Shown here piece by piece: positions 20,687 through 31,553 of a stretch of DNA of 64,000 bases. A model generated the notes under the pieces. That model was not told the DNA's origin. It did no database searches and saw only the letters and a list, made by a program, of their open reading frames with translations. The translations under genes and the position numbers were made by a program. How positions within the stretch are numbered: the stretch's first letter is position 1; each line of letters opens with the position of its first letter. This stretch comes from Streptomyces gossypii (GTDB lineage: Bacteria; Actinomycetota; Actinomycetes; Streptomycetales; Streptomycetaceae), in contig NZ_JAJAGO010000001.1 of assembly GCF_025165795.1 (NCBI RefSeq), positions 248,001 to 312,000 on the forward strand, in the 5' to 3' direction.

Positions 20687-21946
20687 TCAACCGACCTTCG
20701 CCCTGACCTCGGCCACCACTCGATCGAGTGGCACGGGAAGCTGCTCACCGCTCTCCAGGTTCTTGACCTGGATGATGCCTTCGGCCAGATCCCGCTCCCC
20801 GAGCACCATCGCGAACCGGGCGCCGGAGCGGTTCGCCGACTTCATCGCGTTCTTCAGTCCCTTGCCGCCGTATGCGAAGTCCGCCGCGACGCCCTCGCGG
20901 CGCAGCGCGGTGACGGCGCGGAAGAGCACCTGGCGCGCCTGGTCGCCGAGCGGCACGGCGTACACCTCGGTGGTCCTGGGCAGGTCCAGGGCGATGCCCT
21001 CGGCCCGGAGCGCGAGGACGGTGCGGTCCACGCCGAGCGCCCAGCCCACCGAGGGGAGTTCCGGGCCGCCGAGCATCTGAGACAGCCCGTCGTAGCGTCC
21101 GCCGCCGCCCACCGCCGACTGCGAGCCCAGCCCGTCGTGGACGAACTCGAAGGTGGTGCGGGTGTAGTAGTCGAGGCCGCGCACCAGCCGCAGATCGTCC
21201 TCGAAGGCCACCTCCGCGTCCCTGAGCAGCTCGCGCACCTGCTCGTGGTACGCCTTGCAGCCCTCGCACAGGTGGTCGCGCATCATCGGGGCGTCGGCCA
21301 GCTGCCGCTGCACCCCCTCGCGCTTGTCGTCCAGCACGCGCAGCGGATTGATCTCGATCCGCCTGCGGGTCTCGTCGTCGAGGTCGAGCCGCCGGAGGTA
21401 GTCCTGAAGTGCGGCGCGGTAGACCGGGCGGCACTCCTTGTCGCCCAGCGAGTTGAGCAGGATGCGGAAGTTCCGCAGGCCGAGCGAGCGGTACGCGTCG
21501 TGGGCGAGGATGATCAGCTCGGCGTCCAGCGCCGGGTCCTCGGCGCCCAGCGCTTCGGCTCCGACCTGGGAGAAGTGCCGGTAACGCCCGGCCTGCGGGC
21601 GCTCGTAGCGGTAGTACGAGCCGGAGTACCAGAGCTTCACGGGCAGGCCGCCGCGGTGCAGGTTGGCCTCCAGCGCCGCACGGAGCACCGAGGCGGTGCC
21701 TTCCGGCCGCAGGGCCAGCTCGGTGCCGCCCTTCGTCGTCAGCGTGTACATCTCCTTGCTCACGATGTCGGTGGACTCGCCGACGCCGCGGGAGAAGAGT
21801 TTGGTGTGCTCGAAGCCGGGGGTCTCGGCGTAGCCGTAGCCCGCGCGCTGCAGCGGCGCGGACAGTGCCTCGCGAACCGCCAGGAACTGCGCGGAATCGG
21901 GCGGCAGCAGGTCGTAGGTGCCCTTGGGGGCGGAGAAGGTACTCAC
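20687..21946 (-). CDS. hisS: Histidyl-tRNA synthetase
   Basis: The class II synthetase has 419 residues. Motif 2 is [20 protein letters not shown], and the histidine-specific signatures are [15 protein letters not shown] and [15 protein letters not shown]. The anticodon-binding domain lies at the C-terminus. The GTG at 21946 begins [15 protein letters not shown], the family's normal N-terminus. It lies 10 bases after the metallo-beta-lactamase gene, so the two are probably one transcript. Confidence 0.97.
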   Translation of the reverse strand: MSTFSAPKGTYDLLPPDSAQFLAVREALSAPLQRAGYGYAETPGFEHTKLFSRGVGESTDIVSKEMYTLTTKGGTELALRPEGTASVLRAALEANLHRGGLPVKLWYSGSYYRYERPQAGRYRHFSQVGAEALGAEDPALDAELIILAHDAYRSLGLRNFRILLNSLGDKECRPVYRAALQDYLRRLDLDDETRRRIEINPLRVLDDKREGVQRQLADAPMMRDHLCEGCKAYHEQVRELLRDAEVAFEDDLRLVRGLDYYTRTTFEFVHDGLGSQSAVGGGGRYDGLSQMLGGPELPSVGWALGVDRTVLALRAEGIALDLPRTTEVYAVPLGDQARQVLFRAVTALRREGVAADFAYGGKGLKNAMKSANRSGARFAMVLGERDLAEGIIQVKNLESGEQLPVPLDRVVAEVRAKVG

Positions 21947-21956
21947 GAAGTCGTCG

Positions 21957-22673
21957 TCACATTCCTCGTCGCGGAGCGGCACGGGTGCCGTCTCCGATGC
22001 CGCCCGCGGCCGCTTCCCGAAGGAAGGGGTTGGCGGCGCGTTCGCGGCCGATGGTGGTCTGGGGGCCGTGGCCGGACAGCACCACGGTCGAGTCCTCCAG
22101 TGGCAGGCACACCCGTGCCAGCGAGTCGAGGATCTCGGCGTGGTCGCCACCGGGCAGATCGGTGCGTCCGATGGAGCCGGCGAAGAGCAGGTCGCCCGAG
22201 AAGAGGACGGGTGGTACGTCCTCCCGCTCGGGCATCCCGAAGGTCACCGACCCCTTGGTATGCCCCGGCGCGTGCGCCACGGTCAGCTCCAGCCCCGCCA
22301 GCTCCAGGCGCCTGCCGTCGGTCAGCTCCACGACGTCGTCCGGCTCCCCCACGGTGAGCTCTCCCATCAGGGGCTGCCCGATGGACCGGCCCAGCGCCTT
22401 CTCCGGGTCACTCATCATGTACCGGTCGGCGGGGTGGATCCAGGCGGGGACGCCGTGCGCCCCGCAGACGGGCACCACGGAGGCGACATGGTCGATGTGC
22501 CCGTGGGTGAGGATCACCGCCACCGGCTTGAGCCGGTGCTTGGCGACGGCCTCCGCGACGCCCTCGGCGGCCTGGTGGCCAGGGTCGATGATCACGCACT
22601 CCTCGCCGGCGGCGGGGGCGACCAGATAACAATTGGTCCCCCAGGCCCCGGCGGGGAACCCGGCAACGAGCAC
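21957..22673 (-). CDS. Metallo-beta-lactamase-fold hydrolase (glyoxalase II-like)
   Basis: The 238-residue protein has the binuclear zinc motif THGHIDH (His57, His59, Asp61, His62), then HAPGHTKGS with a further His, SGDLLF with the bridging Asp, and [12 protein letters not shown] with the last His. This is the glyoxalase II/YcbL-type thioester hydrolase arrangement. The GTG at 22673 has GAAGGA upstream. It is divergent from the cyclophilin gene and upstream of hisS, an order common in actinobacteria. The substrate is not known. Confidence 0.88.
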   Translation of the reverse strand: MLVAGFPAGAWGTNCYLVAPAAGEECVIIDPGHQAAEGVAEAVAKHRLKPVAVILTHGHIDHVASVVPVCGAHGVPAWIHPADRYMMSDPEKALGRSIGQPLMGELTVGEPDDVVELTDGRRLELAGLELTVAHAPGHTKGSVTFGMPEREDVPPVLFSGDLLFAGSIGRTDLPGGDHAEILDSLARVCLPLEDSTVVLSGHGPQTTIGRERAANPFLREAAAGGIGDGTRAAPRRGM

Positions 22674-22829
22674 GATCGTCCTTCAAGTCGTCCGGCAGTG
22701 GGTAACGGCTGATGAAGAGCGTACCGGCGGCGGTACGGGCGTCGCGAACCCGTATACGGTACGGGCCAGATTCAAGGCCGTACACACAGCCGTGCCCCGT
22801 ACGTACACGCGTGCCGAAGGAGACGACCC

Positions 22830-23648
22830 GTGGTCAGCAGTGAGCAGCGGCGCAAGCAGCTCGCCCGCGAGAAGTTCCTGCGTCAGCAGGAGCGCAGAGC
22901 CCAGTCCCGGCGCAAGTCACGCATCCGCGCCTCGTTCATCGCGACCGGTCTGGTGCTGGTCCTGGCCGCGGGCGCTGCCTACGCGGCCTCCGGCGGCCTG
23001 GGAGGCGACGAGGACAAGGCCGAGGACAAGGCGGCGGACGCACAGCCCACGCCCAGCAAGGCGCCTGACCCGTGTGAGAAGCCCGCGAAGGGCAAGCCGA
23101 ACGGCAAGCAGTGGAAGAAGGAGCCGAAGCTGACGGTCGACAAGTCGGCCGCATACGAGATGACGCTCGCGACCACCTGCGGCGACATCCCGATCGAGCT
23201 GGACGCCGATAAGGCCCCGCACACGGTGAACTCCTTCGCGTTCCTGGCCGACAAGGGCTTCTTCGACCACACGGCGTGCCACCGCCTGACCACCTCCGGC
23301 GGTCTCGGCGTGCTCCAGTGCGGCGACCCGACGGGGCAGGGCGACGGCGGTCCCGGCTACACGATCCCGGACGAGAACCTCGACGACCCCCGGATCAAGG
23401 GCCAGACCTACCCGGCCGGGACGATCGCCATGGCGAACACCGGGCAGAAGGACAGCGGCGGCAGCCAGTTCTTCCTCGTCCACAAGGACAGCCAGCTGCC
23501 CCCGCAGTACACCCCGTTCGGCACCGTGTCCGAGGCCGGCATGAAGGTGCTGAAGAAGATCGCCGACGCGGGTGAGGCCTCCGGCCAGGGGGACGGTCCG
23601 CCCAACGCGACAGTGGTCATCGACAAGGCGACCGTCAAGAAGGCCTGA
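22830..23648 (+). CDS. Membrane-anchored cyclophilin-type peptidyl-prolyl isomerase
   Basis: The 272-residue protein has a basic N-terminus (RRKQLAREKFLRQQERRAQSRR), one membrane helix (FIATGLVLVLAAGAAYAA), an acidic/Ala/Pro linker, and a cyclophilin domain from about residue 105. The core has NSFAFLADKGFFDHTACHRL and SGGSQFFLVH. The canonical cyclophilin FxxxxxRV catalytic stretch appears as FDHTACHRLT, keeping Arg. It would fold proteins outside the membrane. The GTG start has GAAGGAGAC ahead of it. Confidence 0.92.
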   Translation: MVSSEQRRKQLAREKFLRQQERRAQSRRKSRIRASFIATGLVLVLAAGAAYAASGGLGGDEDKAEDKAADAQPTPSKAPDPCEKPAKGKPNGKQWKKEPKLTVDKSAAYEMTLATTCGDIPIELDADKAPHTVNSFAFLADKGFFDHTACHRLTTSGGLGVLQCGDPTGQGDGGPGYTIPDENLDDPRIKGQTYPAGTIAMANTGQKDSGGSQFFLVHKDSQLPPQYTPFGTVSEAGMKVLKKIADAGEASGQGDGPPNATVVIDKATVKKA

Positions 23649-23821
23649 CCGGGAGCACCGGCCGGGAGTGATCCGGGGCTCAGCGGGCGGAACCGCAGAA
23701 CTTCCACCGCGCTGGATGCGGACAGCGCGGGCGGCGTTCGCCTATCTTGGCCTTGACGAAAACTGTGGACGATGCCAGGGGGGCCGCAGCTCCGCCCTGG
23801 ACATCATGTGGAGGAGGCGCT

Positions 23822-25051
23822 GTGAGCAGCGACCCGTGGGGCCGCGTCGATGACGCGGGGACCGTGTACGTACGTACGGCGGACGGCGAGAAGGTCGCCG
23901 GATCGTGGCAGGCGGGCTCTCCCGAGGAGGCCCTCGCCTACTTCGAGCGCAAGTACGACGGCTTGGTCGTCGAGATCAGCCTCCTTGAGCGCAGGGTGAA
24001 GACGACCGACCTGTCGGCGAAGGACGCCGCCGCCGCCATCGGGCATCTGCGCGAGCAGGTGGACGCCCATCACGCGGTGGGCGACCTGGAGGCGCTGCGG
24101 GTGCGGCTGGACGCCCTCACCCAGAGCATCGAGGAGCGCCGCGAGGAACGTAAGGCGCACAAGGCGAAGCAGTCCGAGGAGGCCCGCCAGGCCAAGGAGG
24201 AGCTGGTCTCGGAGGCGGAAGAGCTGGCCGCCAGCGAGCAGTGGCGAGCCGCCGGAGAACGGCTTCGCGCGCTGGTCGACATCTGGAAGGGGCTGCCGCG
24301 CCTCGACCGGAAGGCCGACGACGAGCTGTGGCACCGTTTCTCGCATGCGCGCTCGGCGTTCTCCAAGCGGCGCAAGGCGCACTTCGCCCAGCTGGACGCC
24401 CAGCGCGAGGAGGCGCGGCAGCACAAGGAGAAGCTGGTCGCCGAGGCGCAGGCGCTCTCCGAATCCCGCGACTGGGGGCCGACCGCGGCCAGGTACCGCG
24501 ACCTGATGCAGGAGTGGAAGTCGGCCGGGCGCGCCCAGCGGGAGCACGAGGAGGATCTGTGGAGCCGCTTCCGCGGCGCGCAGGACGTCTTCTTCCAGGC
24601 GCGCAGCGCGGCCTTCTCGGAGCGCGACAGCGAGCAGCGGGAGAACCTCACGCGCAAGGAGGAGCTGGCGGCCGAGGCGGAGAAGCTGCTTCCCATCACC
24701 GACCTCAAGGCCGCGCGTGCCGCGTTCCGGTCGGTCAACGAGCGCTGGGACGCGATCGGGCATGTGCCGCGGGACGCCAGGGCCAAGATCGAGGGCCGCG
24801 TCCACACCGTGGAGCGGGCCATCCAGGAGGCCGAGGAGGCCGAGTGGCGGCGCAGCAACCCGGAGGCGCGGGCGCGGGCGGCGGGGCTGACCGGCCAGCT
24901 GCAGGACGCGGTCGACAAGCTCCGTGAGCAGGCCGGCAAGGCGCGGGCGGCGGGCAACACCGCCAAGGCCGACAAGCTGGAGAAGGAACTGGCGGGCCGT
25001 CAGGCGCTGCTGGAGCAGGCGCTGAAGGGCCTGGAGGAGTTCGGCGGCTGA
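23822..25051 (+). CDS. DUF349-domain coiled-coil protein
   Basis: The 409-residue charged helical protein has tandem DUF349 repeats, each with a pattern like WRAAGERLRALVDIWKGLPR and WGPTAARYRDLMQEWKSAGR. The C-terminus is coiled coil. DUF349 proteins have no settled function. I start at GTG 23822 because GGAGGAGG lies directly upstream and the product then begins SSDPWGRVDDAGTVYVR. It ends at a strong hairpin shared with convergent rel. Confidence 0.85.
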   Translation: MSSDPWGRVDDAGTVYVRTADGEKVAGSWQAGSPEEALAYFERKYDGLVVEISLLERRVKTTDLSAKDAAAAIGHLREQVDAHHAVGDLEALRVRLDALTQSIEERREERKAHKAKQSEEARQAKEELVSEAEELAASEQWRAAGERLRALVDIWKGLPRLDRKADDELWHRFSHARSAFSKRRKAHFAQLDAQREEARQHKEKLVAEAQALSESRDWGPTAARYRDLMQEWKSAGRAQREHEEDLWSRFRGAQDVFFQARSAAFSERDSEQRENLTRKEELAAEAEKLLPITDLKAARAAFRSVNERWDAIGHVPRDARAKIEGRVHTVERAIQEAEEAEWRRSNPEARARAAGLTGQLQDAVDKLREQAGKARAAGNTAKADKLEKELAGRQALLEQALKGLEEFGG

Positions 25052-25086
25052 GGGAGGCCCCGGTAGAACCTCCGGTGACGGCAGAC

Positions 25087-25123
25087 GAAGGCGCAGGGTC
25101 CCCACGCGGGAGCCTGCGCCTTC
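25087..25123. terminator. Terminator between the DUF349 gene and rel
   Basis: GAAGGCGCAGG (25087-25097) pairs perfectly with CCTGCGCCTTC (25113-25123), and TCCC/GGGA extends pairing inside the loop. It lies between convergent genes and probably ends both. Confidence 0.88.
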
Positions 25124-25145
25124 GCTTCGTAACGAACGACAGACC

Positions 25146-27692
25146 CTAGGGTCTGCGCGTCGAGGTCACCCGGTAGACGTCGTAGACGCCCTCCACCCCG
25201 CGCACCGCCTTGAGCACATGGCCCAGATGCTTGGGATCGCCCATCTCGAAGGTGAACCGGGAGGTGGCCACCCGGTCACGGGAGGTCTGGACGGCCGCGG
25301 ACAGGATGTTGACGTGCTGGTCGGACAGCACCCGGGTGACGTCCGAGAGCAGCCGGGAGCGGTCCAGCGCCTCCACCTGGATGGCGACCAGGAAGACGGA
25401 GGACTGGGTGGGCGCCCACTCGACCTCCAGGATGCGTTCCGGCTCACGGGAGAGCGAGTCGACGTTCAGGCAGTCCGCCCGGTGCACCGAGACGCCGCTG
25501 CCCCGGGTGACGAAGCCGATGATCGGATCGCCGGGTACGGGCGTGCAGCAGCGGGCGAGCTTCACCCACACATCGTCGACACCCTTGACCACCACGCCCG
25601 GATCGGCGTTGGAGCGGCGCTTGCCGCGCTTGTTCATCGGAGGGCTGGTCTCGGCGATGTCCTCGTTCGCCTCGTCCTCACCGCCCAGAGCGTGGACCAG
25701 CTTCTGGACGACGTTCTGCGCGGTGACATGCCCCTCGCCGATCGCGGCATACAGAGCGGTGATGTCCGGATAGCGCATCTCGTGGGCCAGGGTCACCAGT
25801 GAGTCGCCGGTGAGGATGCGCTGAATGGGCAGGTTCTGCTTGCGCATGGCGCGGGCGATCGCGTCCTTGCCGTGCTCGATCGCCTCGTCCCGGCGCTCAC
25901 GGGTGAACCAGGCACGGATCTTGTTACGGGCCCTGGGGGACTTGACGAAGCCCAGCCAGTCCCGGGACGGCCCGGCTCCGGACGCCTTGGAGGTGAAGAT
26001 CTCCACGAGGTCGCCGTTGTCGAGCGTGGACTCCAGCGGTACGAGACGGCCGTTGACGCGGGCACCTATGGTGCGGTGGCCCACCTCGGTGTGCACGGCG
26101 TACGCGAAGTCCACCGGCGTCGCACCGGCGGGCAGCGCGATCACATCGCCCTTGGGGGTGAAGACGAAGACCTCGTTGCGGGAGAGGTCGAACCGCAGCG
26201 ACTCCAGGAACTCGCCCGGGTCCTCGGTCTCCTTCTGCCAGTCCAGCAGCTGGCGCAGCCACGCCATGTCGTTGACAGCGTCCTGGTCGGCGCCCTTCCC
26301 CGTCCGCTTCGGCACGTCGGAGCGCACCTTGGACGCTCCGGCGACGGCCTCCTGCTTGTACTTCCAGTGCGCCGCGATGCCGTACTCGGCGCGCCGGTGC
26401 ATGTCGAAGGTGCGGATCTGCAGCTCGACCGGCTTGCCGTTGGGCCCGATGACCGTCGTGTGCAACGACTGGTACATGTTGAACTTGGGCATCGCGATGT
26501 AGTCCTTGAACCGCCCCGGCACCGGGTTCCAGCGGGCGTGGACGGTGCCCAGCGCGGCGTAGCAGTCGCGGACGGTGTCGACGAGGACCCGGATGCCGAC
26601 CAGGTCGTAGATCTCGGCGAAGTCCCGGCCCCGCACGATCATCTTCTGGTAGACGCTGTAGTAGTGCTTGGGCCGGCCGGTGACGGTGGCCTTGATCCGG
26701 GCACCGCGCAGATCCGCCTGGACCTCATCGGTGACGATCGCCAGATACTCGTCCCGCTTCGGCGCCCGCTCGGCGACCAGCCGCACGATCTCGTCGTACA
26801 TCTTGGGGTAGAGGATCGCGAAGGCGAGGTCCTCCAGCTCCCACTTGATGGTGTTCATGCCCAGCCGGTGGGCGAGCGGGGCGTAGATCTCCAGCGTCTC
26901 GCGGGCTTTCTGCTCCTGCTTCTCCCGCTTGAGGTAGCGCATGGTGCGCATGTTGTGCAGCCGGTCGGCGAGCTTGATGACCAGGACCCGCGGGTCCTTC
27001 GCCATGGCGACGACCATCTTGCGTACGGTCTCCGCCTGGGCCGCCTCACCGAACTTGACCTTGTCCAGCTTGGTCACACCGTCCACCAGCAGGGCCACCG
27101 CTTCGCCGAAGTCCCGGCGCAGGGTGTCCAGTCCGTACTCGGTGTCCTCGACGGTGTCGTGCAGCAGGCCCGCCATCAGGGTGGCCGGGTCCATGCCCAG
27201 CTCGGCGAGGATGGTGGTGACCGCGAGCGGGTGGGTGATGTACGGGTCGCCGCTCTTGCGCTTCTGGCCCCGGTGCCAGCGCTCGGCGACCTGGTAGGCG
27301 CGCTCGATCTGGCGCAGCGTGGAGGATTCGATCTTGGGGTCGTTGCTGCGCACCGTCCGCAGCAGCGGCTCCAGGACGGGATTGAACGGGCTGGAGCGCT
27401 GCACGCCGAGCCGGGCGAGCCGGGCGCGGACCCGGTTGGAGGAGCCGGAGCGCCCGGAGACGCCGGAGACGCCCGAGACGGGCCGTGCGGGGCTCTCCTG
27501 CGGCCGACGCGCGCTCTTCTCGCCACGGCCATCGGCGGCCTCGCCCCCGGAGGGGCGGCCCTCGCCGGATCCGGACGTGCTGCCGGGCTTCCGGGCGCCG
27601 CCGCCCTTGGCGGGTGCCCCGGGGGGGGTCGCGCCGCCGGACTCGGCGTCCCGGCGCTGCGCGGCGGTGGGCGGCTGGGCCTCGTCTGGCAA
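25146..27692 (-). CDS. relA: Rel, bifunctional (p)ppGpp synthetase/hydrolase
   Basis: The 848-residue protein has a disordered Pro/Gly-rich N-terminus (about 110 residues), an HD hydrolase domain with [12 protein letters not shown] intact, a synthetase domain ([24 protein letters not shown]), a TGS domain and a C-terminal ACT domain. It makes and degrades (p)ppGpp, linking starvation to antibiotic production and development. TTG 27692 is chosen because GAGGAG lies five bases upstream and the product begins [10 protein letters not shown] as in relatives; an ATG at 27728 is an alternative. Confidence 0.95.
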   Translation of the reverse strand: MPDEAQPPTAAQRRDAESGGATPPGAPAKGGGARKPGSTSGSGEGRPSGGEAADGRGEKSARRPQESPARPVSGVSGVSGRSGSSNRVRARLARLGVQRSSPFNPVLEPLLRTVRSNDPKIESSTLRQIERAYQVAERWHRGQKRKSGDPYITHPLAVTTILAELGMDPATLMAGLLHDTVEDTEYGLDTLRRDFGEAVALLVDGVTKLDKVKFGEAAQAETVRKMVVAMAKDPRVLVIKLADRLHNMRTMRYLKREKQEQKARETLEIYAPLAHRLGMNTIKWELEDLAFAILYPKMYDEIVRLVAERAPKRDEYLAIVTDEVQADLRGARIKATVTGRPKHYYSVYQKMIVRGRDFAEIYDLVGIRVLVDTVRDCYAALGTVHARWNPVPGRFKDYIAMPKFNMYQSLHTTVIGPNGKPVELQIRTFDMHRRAEYGIAAHWKYKQEAVAGASKVRSDVPKRTGKGADQDAVNDMAWLRQLLDWQKETEDPGEFLESLRFDLSRNEVFVFTPKGDVIALPAGATPVDFAYAVHTEVGHRTIGARVNGRLVPLESTLDNGDLVEIFTSKASGAGPSRDWLGFVKSPRARNKIRAWFTRERRDEAIEHGKDAIARAMRKQNLPIQRILTGDSLVTLAHEMRYPDITALYAAIGEGHVTAQNVVQKLVHALGGEDEANEDIAETSPPMNKRGKRRSNADPGVVVKGVDDVWVKLARCCTPVPGDPIIGFVTRGSGVSVHRADCLNVDSLSREPERILEVEWAPTQSSVFLVAIQVEALDRSRLLSDVTRVLSDQHVNILSAAVQTSRDRVATSRFTFEMGDPKHLGHVLKAVRGVEGVYDVYRVTSTRRP

Positions 27693-27822
27693 GTGCACTC
27701 CTCGTTGGACGCCAGGTCGGACTGCCATGGTATCGACCTCGACGGTACGGGCCCCGCCCGCGGCCCGGACGGGCGTTCCCCGGCGGCTTCCGGCGGCCCG
27801 GCCCCGGCCCGGAACCCCGGAA

Positions 27823-27859
27823 GCATCGGGGCCCGGTGTTCCCCACCGGGCCCCGATGC
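27823..27859. terminator. Terminator downstream of apt
   Basis: GCATCGGGGCCCGGTG pairs perfectly with CACCGGGCCCCGATGC (16-bp stem, 5-base loop). It lies about 70 bases after the apt stop and before rel, so it probably ends the yajC-secD-secF-apt transcript. The rest of the 235-base apt-rel gap shows nothing else I can identify, beyond the presumed rel promoter. Confidence 0.85.
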
Positions 27860-27927
27860 CGTACTCCGGCCGCTGCGGCCGTATTGGTCAGACCAAGGCC
27901 CGTACCGCCGAACAGACGATCAGGCGG

Positions 27928-28470
27928 TCAGACGGTGACCAGAGCTTCCAGCGGGGCGTCCTTCAGGGTGGGCTCCAGCCGGACACGACCGCCGAGGAAA
28001 CCCAGCTCGAGCAGCACTCCCATGCCCGCGACCTGGGCGCCCGCACGGCGGATCAGCTGCAGGGACGCCTCGGCCGTGCCTCCGGTGGCGAGCACGTCAT
28101 CGATGACCAGGACCCGGTCGTCGGGAGCAAGATCCTCCGCGTGCACCTCTATCTCGGCGCTGCCGTACTCCAGGTCGTACACCTGGGCGAGTGTCGCTCC
28201 GGGGAGCTTCCCCGCCTTGCGCACGGGGATGAAGCCGACGCCCGCCTGGACGGCGGCCGGGGCACCCAGGATGAACCCGCGCGCCTCCAAGCCGACGATC
28301 TTGGTCGCACCGAACTTCTCGCACATCCCCGCCAGCACCCCGGTGAGCGCGGCGAACGCCTCGGGGTCGGCGAGCAGCGGGGTGATGTCCTTGAACATCA
28401 CGCCCGGCTTCGGATAGTCGGCGACGTCCCGGATGCGGCTGTGAAGCAGCTCTCTGACCTTGGCGGTCAT
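27928..28470 (-). CDS. apt: Adenine phosphoribosyltransferase
   Basis: It salvages adenine to AMP using PRPP. The 180-residue protein shows the PRPP-binding motif VLVIDDVLATGGTAEA and the family motifs YPKPGVMFKDITPLL and GLEARGFILGA. Two ATGs sit side by side (28473, 28470); the second has better spacing from GGGGGAG. Its position between secF and rel is conserved in actinobacteria and ties purine salvage to (p)ppGpp metabolism in context only. Confidence 0.96.
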   Translation of the reverse strand: MTAKVRELLHSRIRDVADYPKPGVMFKDITPLLADPEAFAALTGVLAGMCEKFGATKIVGLEARGFILGAPAAVQAGVGFIPVRKAGKLPGATLAQVYDLEYGSAEIEVHAEDLAPDDRVLVIDDVLATGGTAEASLQLIRRAGAQVAGMGVLLELGFLGGRVRLEPTLKDAPLEALVTV

Positions 28471-28493
28471 CATCGTCTCCCCCGCCTGCTCCC

Positions 28494-29645
28494 TCATCTG
28501 CGCCGCCCCGCCCTGCCGCTGCCGGTGCCGCGCCCGCTGGGCGGCCGGCGCTGGCCGCCGGGCCGGGCAGCCGAGGCGCCCGCCCCGGAGTGCGCCGGGT
28601 CGGCATCCCGCGGCTCCTCGTCGTCGCCCTCTTCCTCGGACGCCTCCAGGGCGTCGTTCTGGCCCCCGCCCCGGGCCTCGGCCTTGCTGCGGCGCAGCCG
28701 CACCCGTTCGTCGTGCTCCTTGATCGCGGGCTCGCGGAGCTTCAGATCGACGGCGACCGGGGTCGCGATCATGATCGAGGAGAAAGTCCCCGCCGACAGG
28801 CCGATGAAGAGGGACAGGGCGATGTCCTTCAGCATGCCGCCGGCGAGCAGACCGCTGCCGATGAACAGCAGCGCGGCCACCGGGAGCAGGGCCACCACGG
28901 AGGTGTTGACGGACCGGACCACCGTGGCGTTGATGCCCAGGTTGGAAAGCTCTCCGTAGGTGTAGCGGAACTGCTTGGTGACGTCCTTGGTCTTCTCCTT
29001 GACCTTGTCGAAGACGACCACGGTGTCGTACAGCGAGTAGCCGAGAATGGTCAGCATGCCGACCACCGTGCCGGGTGTGACCTCGAATCCGACAAGTGCG
29101 TAGATACCGACGGTGACAGCCAGGTCGTGGAGCAGTGCGACCAGTGCGGCCACCGCCATCCGCCACTCGAAGGCGAAGGCGAGATAAACGCTCACCAGGA
29201 TGAGGAAGACGATCAGGCCCTGAATCGCCTTGTCGGTCATCTGGTCGCCCCAGCTCGCCCCCACCAGTTCGGCGTTGACCTTCTGGGTGGCGACGCCGAG
29301 CTCCTCCGCCAGGGCCGCGCGGGGCTTGGCGGACTCCTGGGTGTCCAGGCCGGTGACCTGGATCCGGAGCGCGTCGCTGCCCAGCTTCTGGACCCGGGCG
29401 TCGCGTCCGGTGGCTTCTTCAGCGGTCTGCCGGGCGTCCTCGACCGAGATCTTGGTCGGCGGCGTGGTGAAGACCGCACCACCCTGGAACTCGATGCCCA
29501 TGTTGAGCCCGCGGAATCCGAGCCCGAGCATGGACACGACCACGATGCAGAGGGTGATCCCGTACCAGAGCTTCCGATGACCGACGAAGTCGTAGCTGGT
29601 CTCGCCTCGGTAGAGCTTGCCGCCGAGTGTGCCGAGCCGGGACAT
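28494..29645 (-). CDS. secF: Protein translocase subunit SecF
   Basis: The 383-residue subunit of the SecDF complex uses the proton gradient to aid Sec export. Six membrane helices are readable, with the first near 30-47 (YGITLCIVVVSMLGLGF) and the D2-like motif MGIEFQGGAVF. The TM4-6 region has ILGYSLYDTVVVFDKV and VALLPVAALLF. The C-terminal 75 residues are a charged, disordered tail. The ATG at 29645 lies one base after the secD stop. Confidence 0.96.
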   Translation of the reverse strand: MSRLGTLGGKLYRGETSYDFVGHRKLWYGITLCIVVVSMLGLGFRGLNMGIEFQGGAVFTTPPTKISVEDARQTAEEATGRDARVQKLGSDALRIQVTGLDTQESAKPRAALAEELGVATQKVNAELVGASWGDQMTDKAIQGLIVFLILVSVYLAFAFEWRMAVAALVALLHDLAVTVGIYALVGFEVTPGTVVGMLTILGYSLYDTVVVFDKVKEKTKDVTKQFRYTYGELSNLGINATVVRSVNTSVVALLPVAALLFIGSGLLAGGMLKDIALSLFIGLSAGTFSSIMIATPVAVDLKLREPAIKEHDERVRLRRSKAEARGGGQNDALEASEEEGDDEEPRDADPAHSGAGASAARPGGQRRPPSGRGTGSGRAGRRR

Positions 29646-29646
29646 C

Positions 29647-31431
29647 TCAGGCCTCCTTCGTTTCGGAGGGAGCCGTGGCCTGACGGCGACTTCTCCGCAG
29701 CGGGGGCCGGGAGCCCAGCCGTTTGGGATCGAGCCCGGACCAGGGATGTCCGCTCGCGAAGAACTTCCGGCCACCGATGATCATCATCAGCGGCTTGGTC
29801 AGCAGGAAGACGATCACGAGGTCGACGACGGTCGTCAGCCCCAGGACGAAGGCGAAGCCCTGCACCGATCCGATCGAGACGATGAACAGCACGACGGCGG
29901 CGATGATGGAGACCACGTCGGAGACCACGATGGTCCGGCGGGCGGGCGGCCAGGCCCGGGAGATGGCCGGCCGCACCGTGCGTCCCTCGCGGATCTCGTC
30001 TCTCACTCTCTCGAAATAGACGATGAAGGAGTCCGCGGTGATACCGATGGCAACGATGGCACCGCAGATGGCGGGGAGGCTCAGCGCGAAGCCGATGGCC
30101 GTACCGAGCAAGGTCATGATCGAGTACGTGAGGACGGCGGCGACTGCCAGGCTGGAGACGGCGACGAGACCGAGCAGGCGGTAGTAGAAGGTCAGATAAC
30201 CGACGACGAGCGCCAGTCCGATGCCGCCGGCGATCAGCCCCGCCTCCAGCTGCTCGGCACCGAGAGTGGGCGAGATCGTGGTGACGTTGCCCTCCTCGAA
30301 AGTGAGCGGAAGGGCACCGTAGGAGAGGATGTTGGCGAGGTCTTCGGCGGACTGCTGATTGAAGTCGCCGGAGATCTCCGCGTCACCGACGAGGCGCTCG
30401 CTCACGCTGGGAGCGGAGACGACCTCACCGTCCAGGACGATCGCGAACTGGTTCTGCGGCTGCTGCTTCTGGGCGAGCTGACCGGTGACGTCGCCGAACG
30501 CCTTGCTGCCCGTGTCGTCGAAGGACATCTGGACGAGCCAGCCGGAACCACGCTGCTGGTCGAGGACGGCGTTCGCGTCGCTGACGTTCTTGCCCTGTAC
30601 GGCGACCGGGCCGAGTACGTACTTGACCGGCTGCTCGGAGTCGCAGGCCACCGTGGGCTCGCTGCCCTTGACCCGCGCCGCTTCGCTGCTCGCCTTGGAG
30701 CGGGCCTCCTTGGTGGAGCAGTCAAGCTTGGTGAACGCCTTCTGCACCTCGGGCCCGATGCCCGCGGCGGCCTCCGGATCCGTCGGCGGCGGTGCGGGCT
30801 CCTCCGATGCCTTGGGAGAATCGGAGGGCTTGGGGGACTCCTCGTCCGCCAGCGGCTCGGTGACTGCACGGCCCTGGGTGGTGGCGCTGGACGACGGGCT
30901 GGGGGTTGCCTTCTCCTCGCCCTTCTCGTCGTCCTTCTTGCCGTCGGCCTCGCCCGTGGCCTTGTCGTCCGGCTTCTTGGTGCCGCCGGAGGTGGAAGGG
31001 CTGGGCTCCGGCTGCGGCTGGGAGTCGGCGATGGTCATCACGGGCCGGAAGTTGAGCTTCGCCGTGGTGCCGACCTGCTCACGGGCCTGCGCCTCGTTGG
31101 TCCCCTTCGGGATGTTCACGACGATGTTCTCGTCGCCCTGCGTGCGCACCTCGGCTTCGGAAACGCCGAGACCGTTCACCCGCCGCTCGATGATGGCGGT
31201 GGCCGTGTCCATGTTCGTCTGGTTGATCGCGTCACCCCCGCCCGGCTGCTCCTTGGCCGTGAGCGTGATGCTCGTGCCACCGGCGAGATCGATGCCCAGA
31301 CGCGGCGTGTGGTTCCCGGTGAGGAGCATTCCCCCACCGAGCGCCAGCACGGCGAGCAAAAGAATCACCAGGGAGCGTCCTGGCTTCCCCTGGGCACCCG
31401 GGGACCTGCGGCCCTTCTTCGGTGCTGCCAC
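29647..31431 (-). CDS. secD: Protein translocase subunit SecD
   Basis: The 594-residue partner of SecF has one N-terminal membrane helix (LVILLLAVLALGGGMLL), the conserved LGIDLAGGTSI motif, a large extracytoplasmic domain and five C-terminal helices containing TADSFIVYFERVRDEI. In the extracytoplasmic domain is a roughly 120-residue insertion rich in Ser, Pro, Lys, Asp and Glu with two cysteines (LDCSTKEARSK, TVACDSEQ). The GTG at 31431 follows an AGGAG at a rather long distance. Confidence 0.96.
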   Translation of the reverse strand: MAAPKKGRRSPGAQGKPGRSLVILLLAVLALGGGMLLTGNHTPRLGIDLAGGTSITLTAKEQPGGGDAINQTNMDTATAIIERRVNGLGVSEAEVRTQGDENIVVNIPKGTNEAQAREQVGTTAKLNFRPVMTIADSQPQPEPSPSTSGGTKKPDDKATGEADGKKDDEKGEEKATPSPSSSATTQGRAVTEPLADEESPKPSDSPKASEEPAPPPTDPEAAAGIGPEVQKAFTKLDCSTKEARSKASSEAARVKGSEPTVACDSEQPVKYVLGPVAVQGKNVSDANAVLDQQRGSGWLVQMSFDDTGSKAFGDVTGQLAQKQQPQNQFAIVLDGEVVSAPSVSERLVGDAEISGDFNQQSAEDLANILSYGALPLTFEEGNVTTISPTLGAEQLEAGLIAGGIGLALVVGYLTFYYRLLGLVAVSSLAVAAVLTYSIMTLLGTAIGFALSLPAICGAIVAIGITADSFIVYFERVRDEIREGRTVRPAISRAWPPARRTIVVSDVVSIIAAVVLFIVSIGSVQGFAFVLGLTTVVDLVIVFLLTKPLMMIIGGRKFFASGHPWSGLDPKRLGSRPPLRRSRRQATAPSETKEA

Positions 31432-31553
31432 CTTTTCGAATCTCCTGTCCAGCCGCCCGCGCCGGCCCGCCGTACCGGGTCACCGCCGCGGCACACGAAG
31501 TGGTGATCGGGTGCCTGGCCATCGGGCCGAGTGCCGGTCCGACAGCGCGGGCG

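Noticed and set aside
25872..27938. Long plus-strand frame opposite rel
   Set aside because: Antisense shadow; rel itself is full length with all domains.
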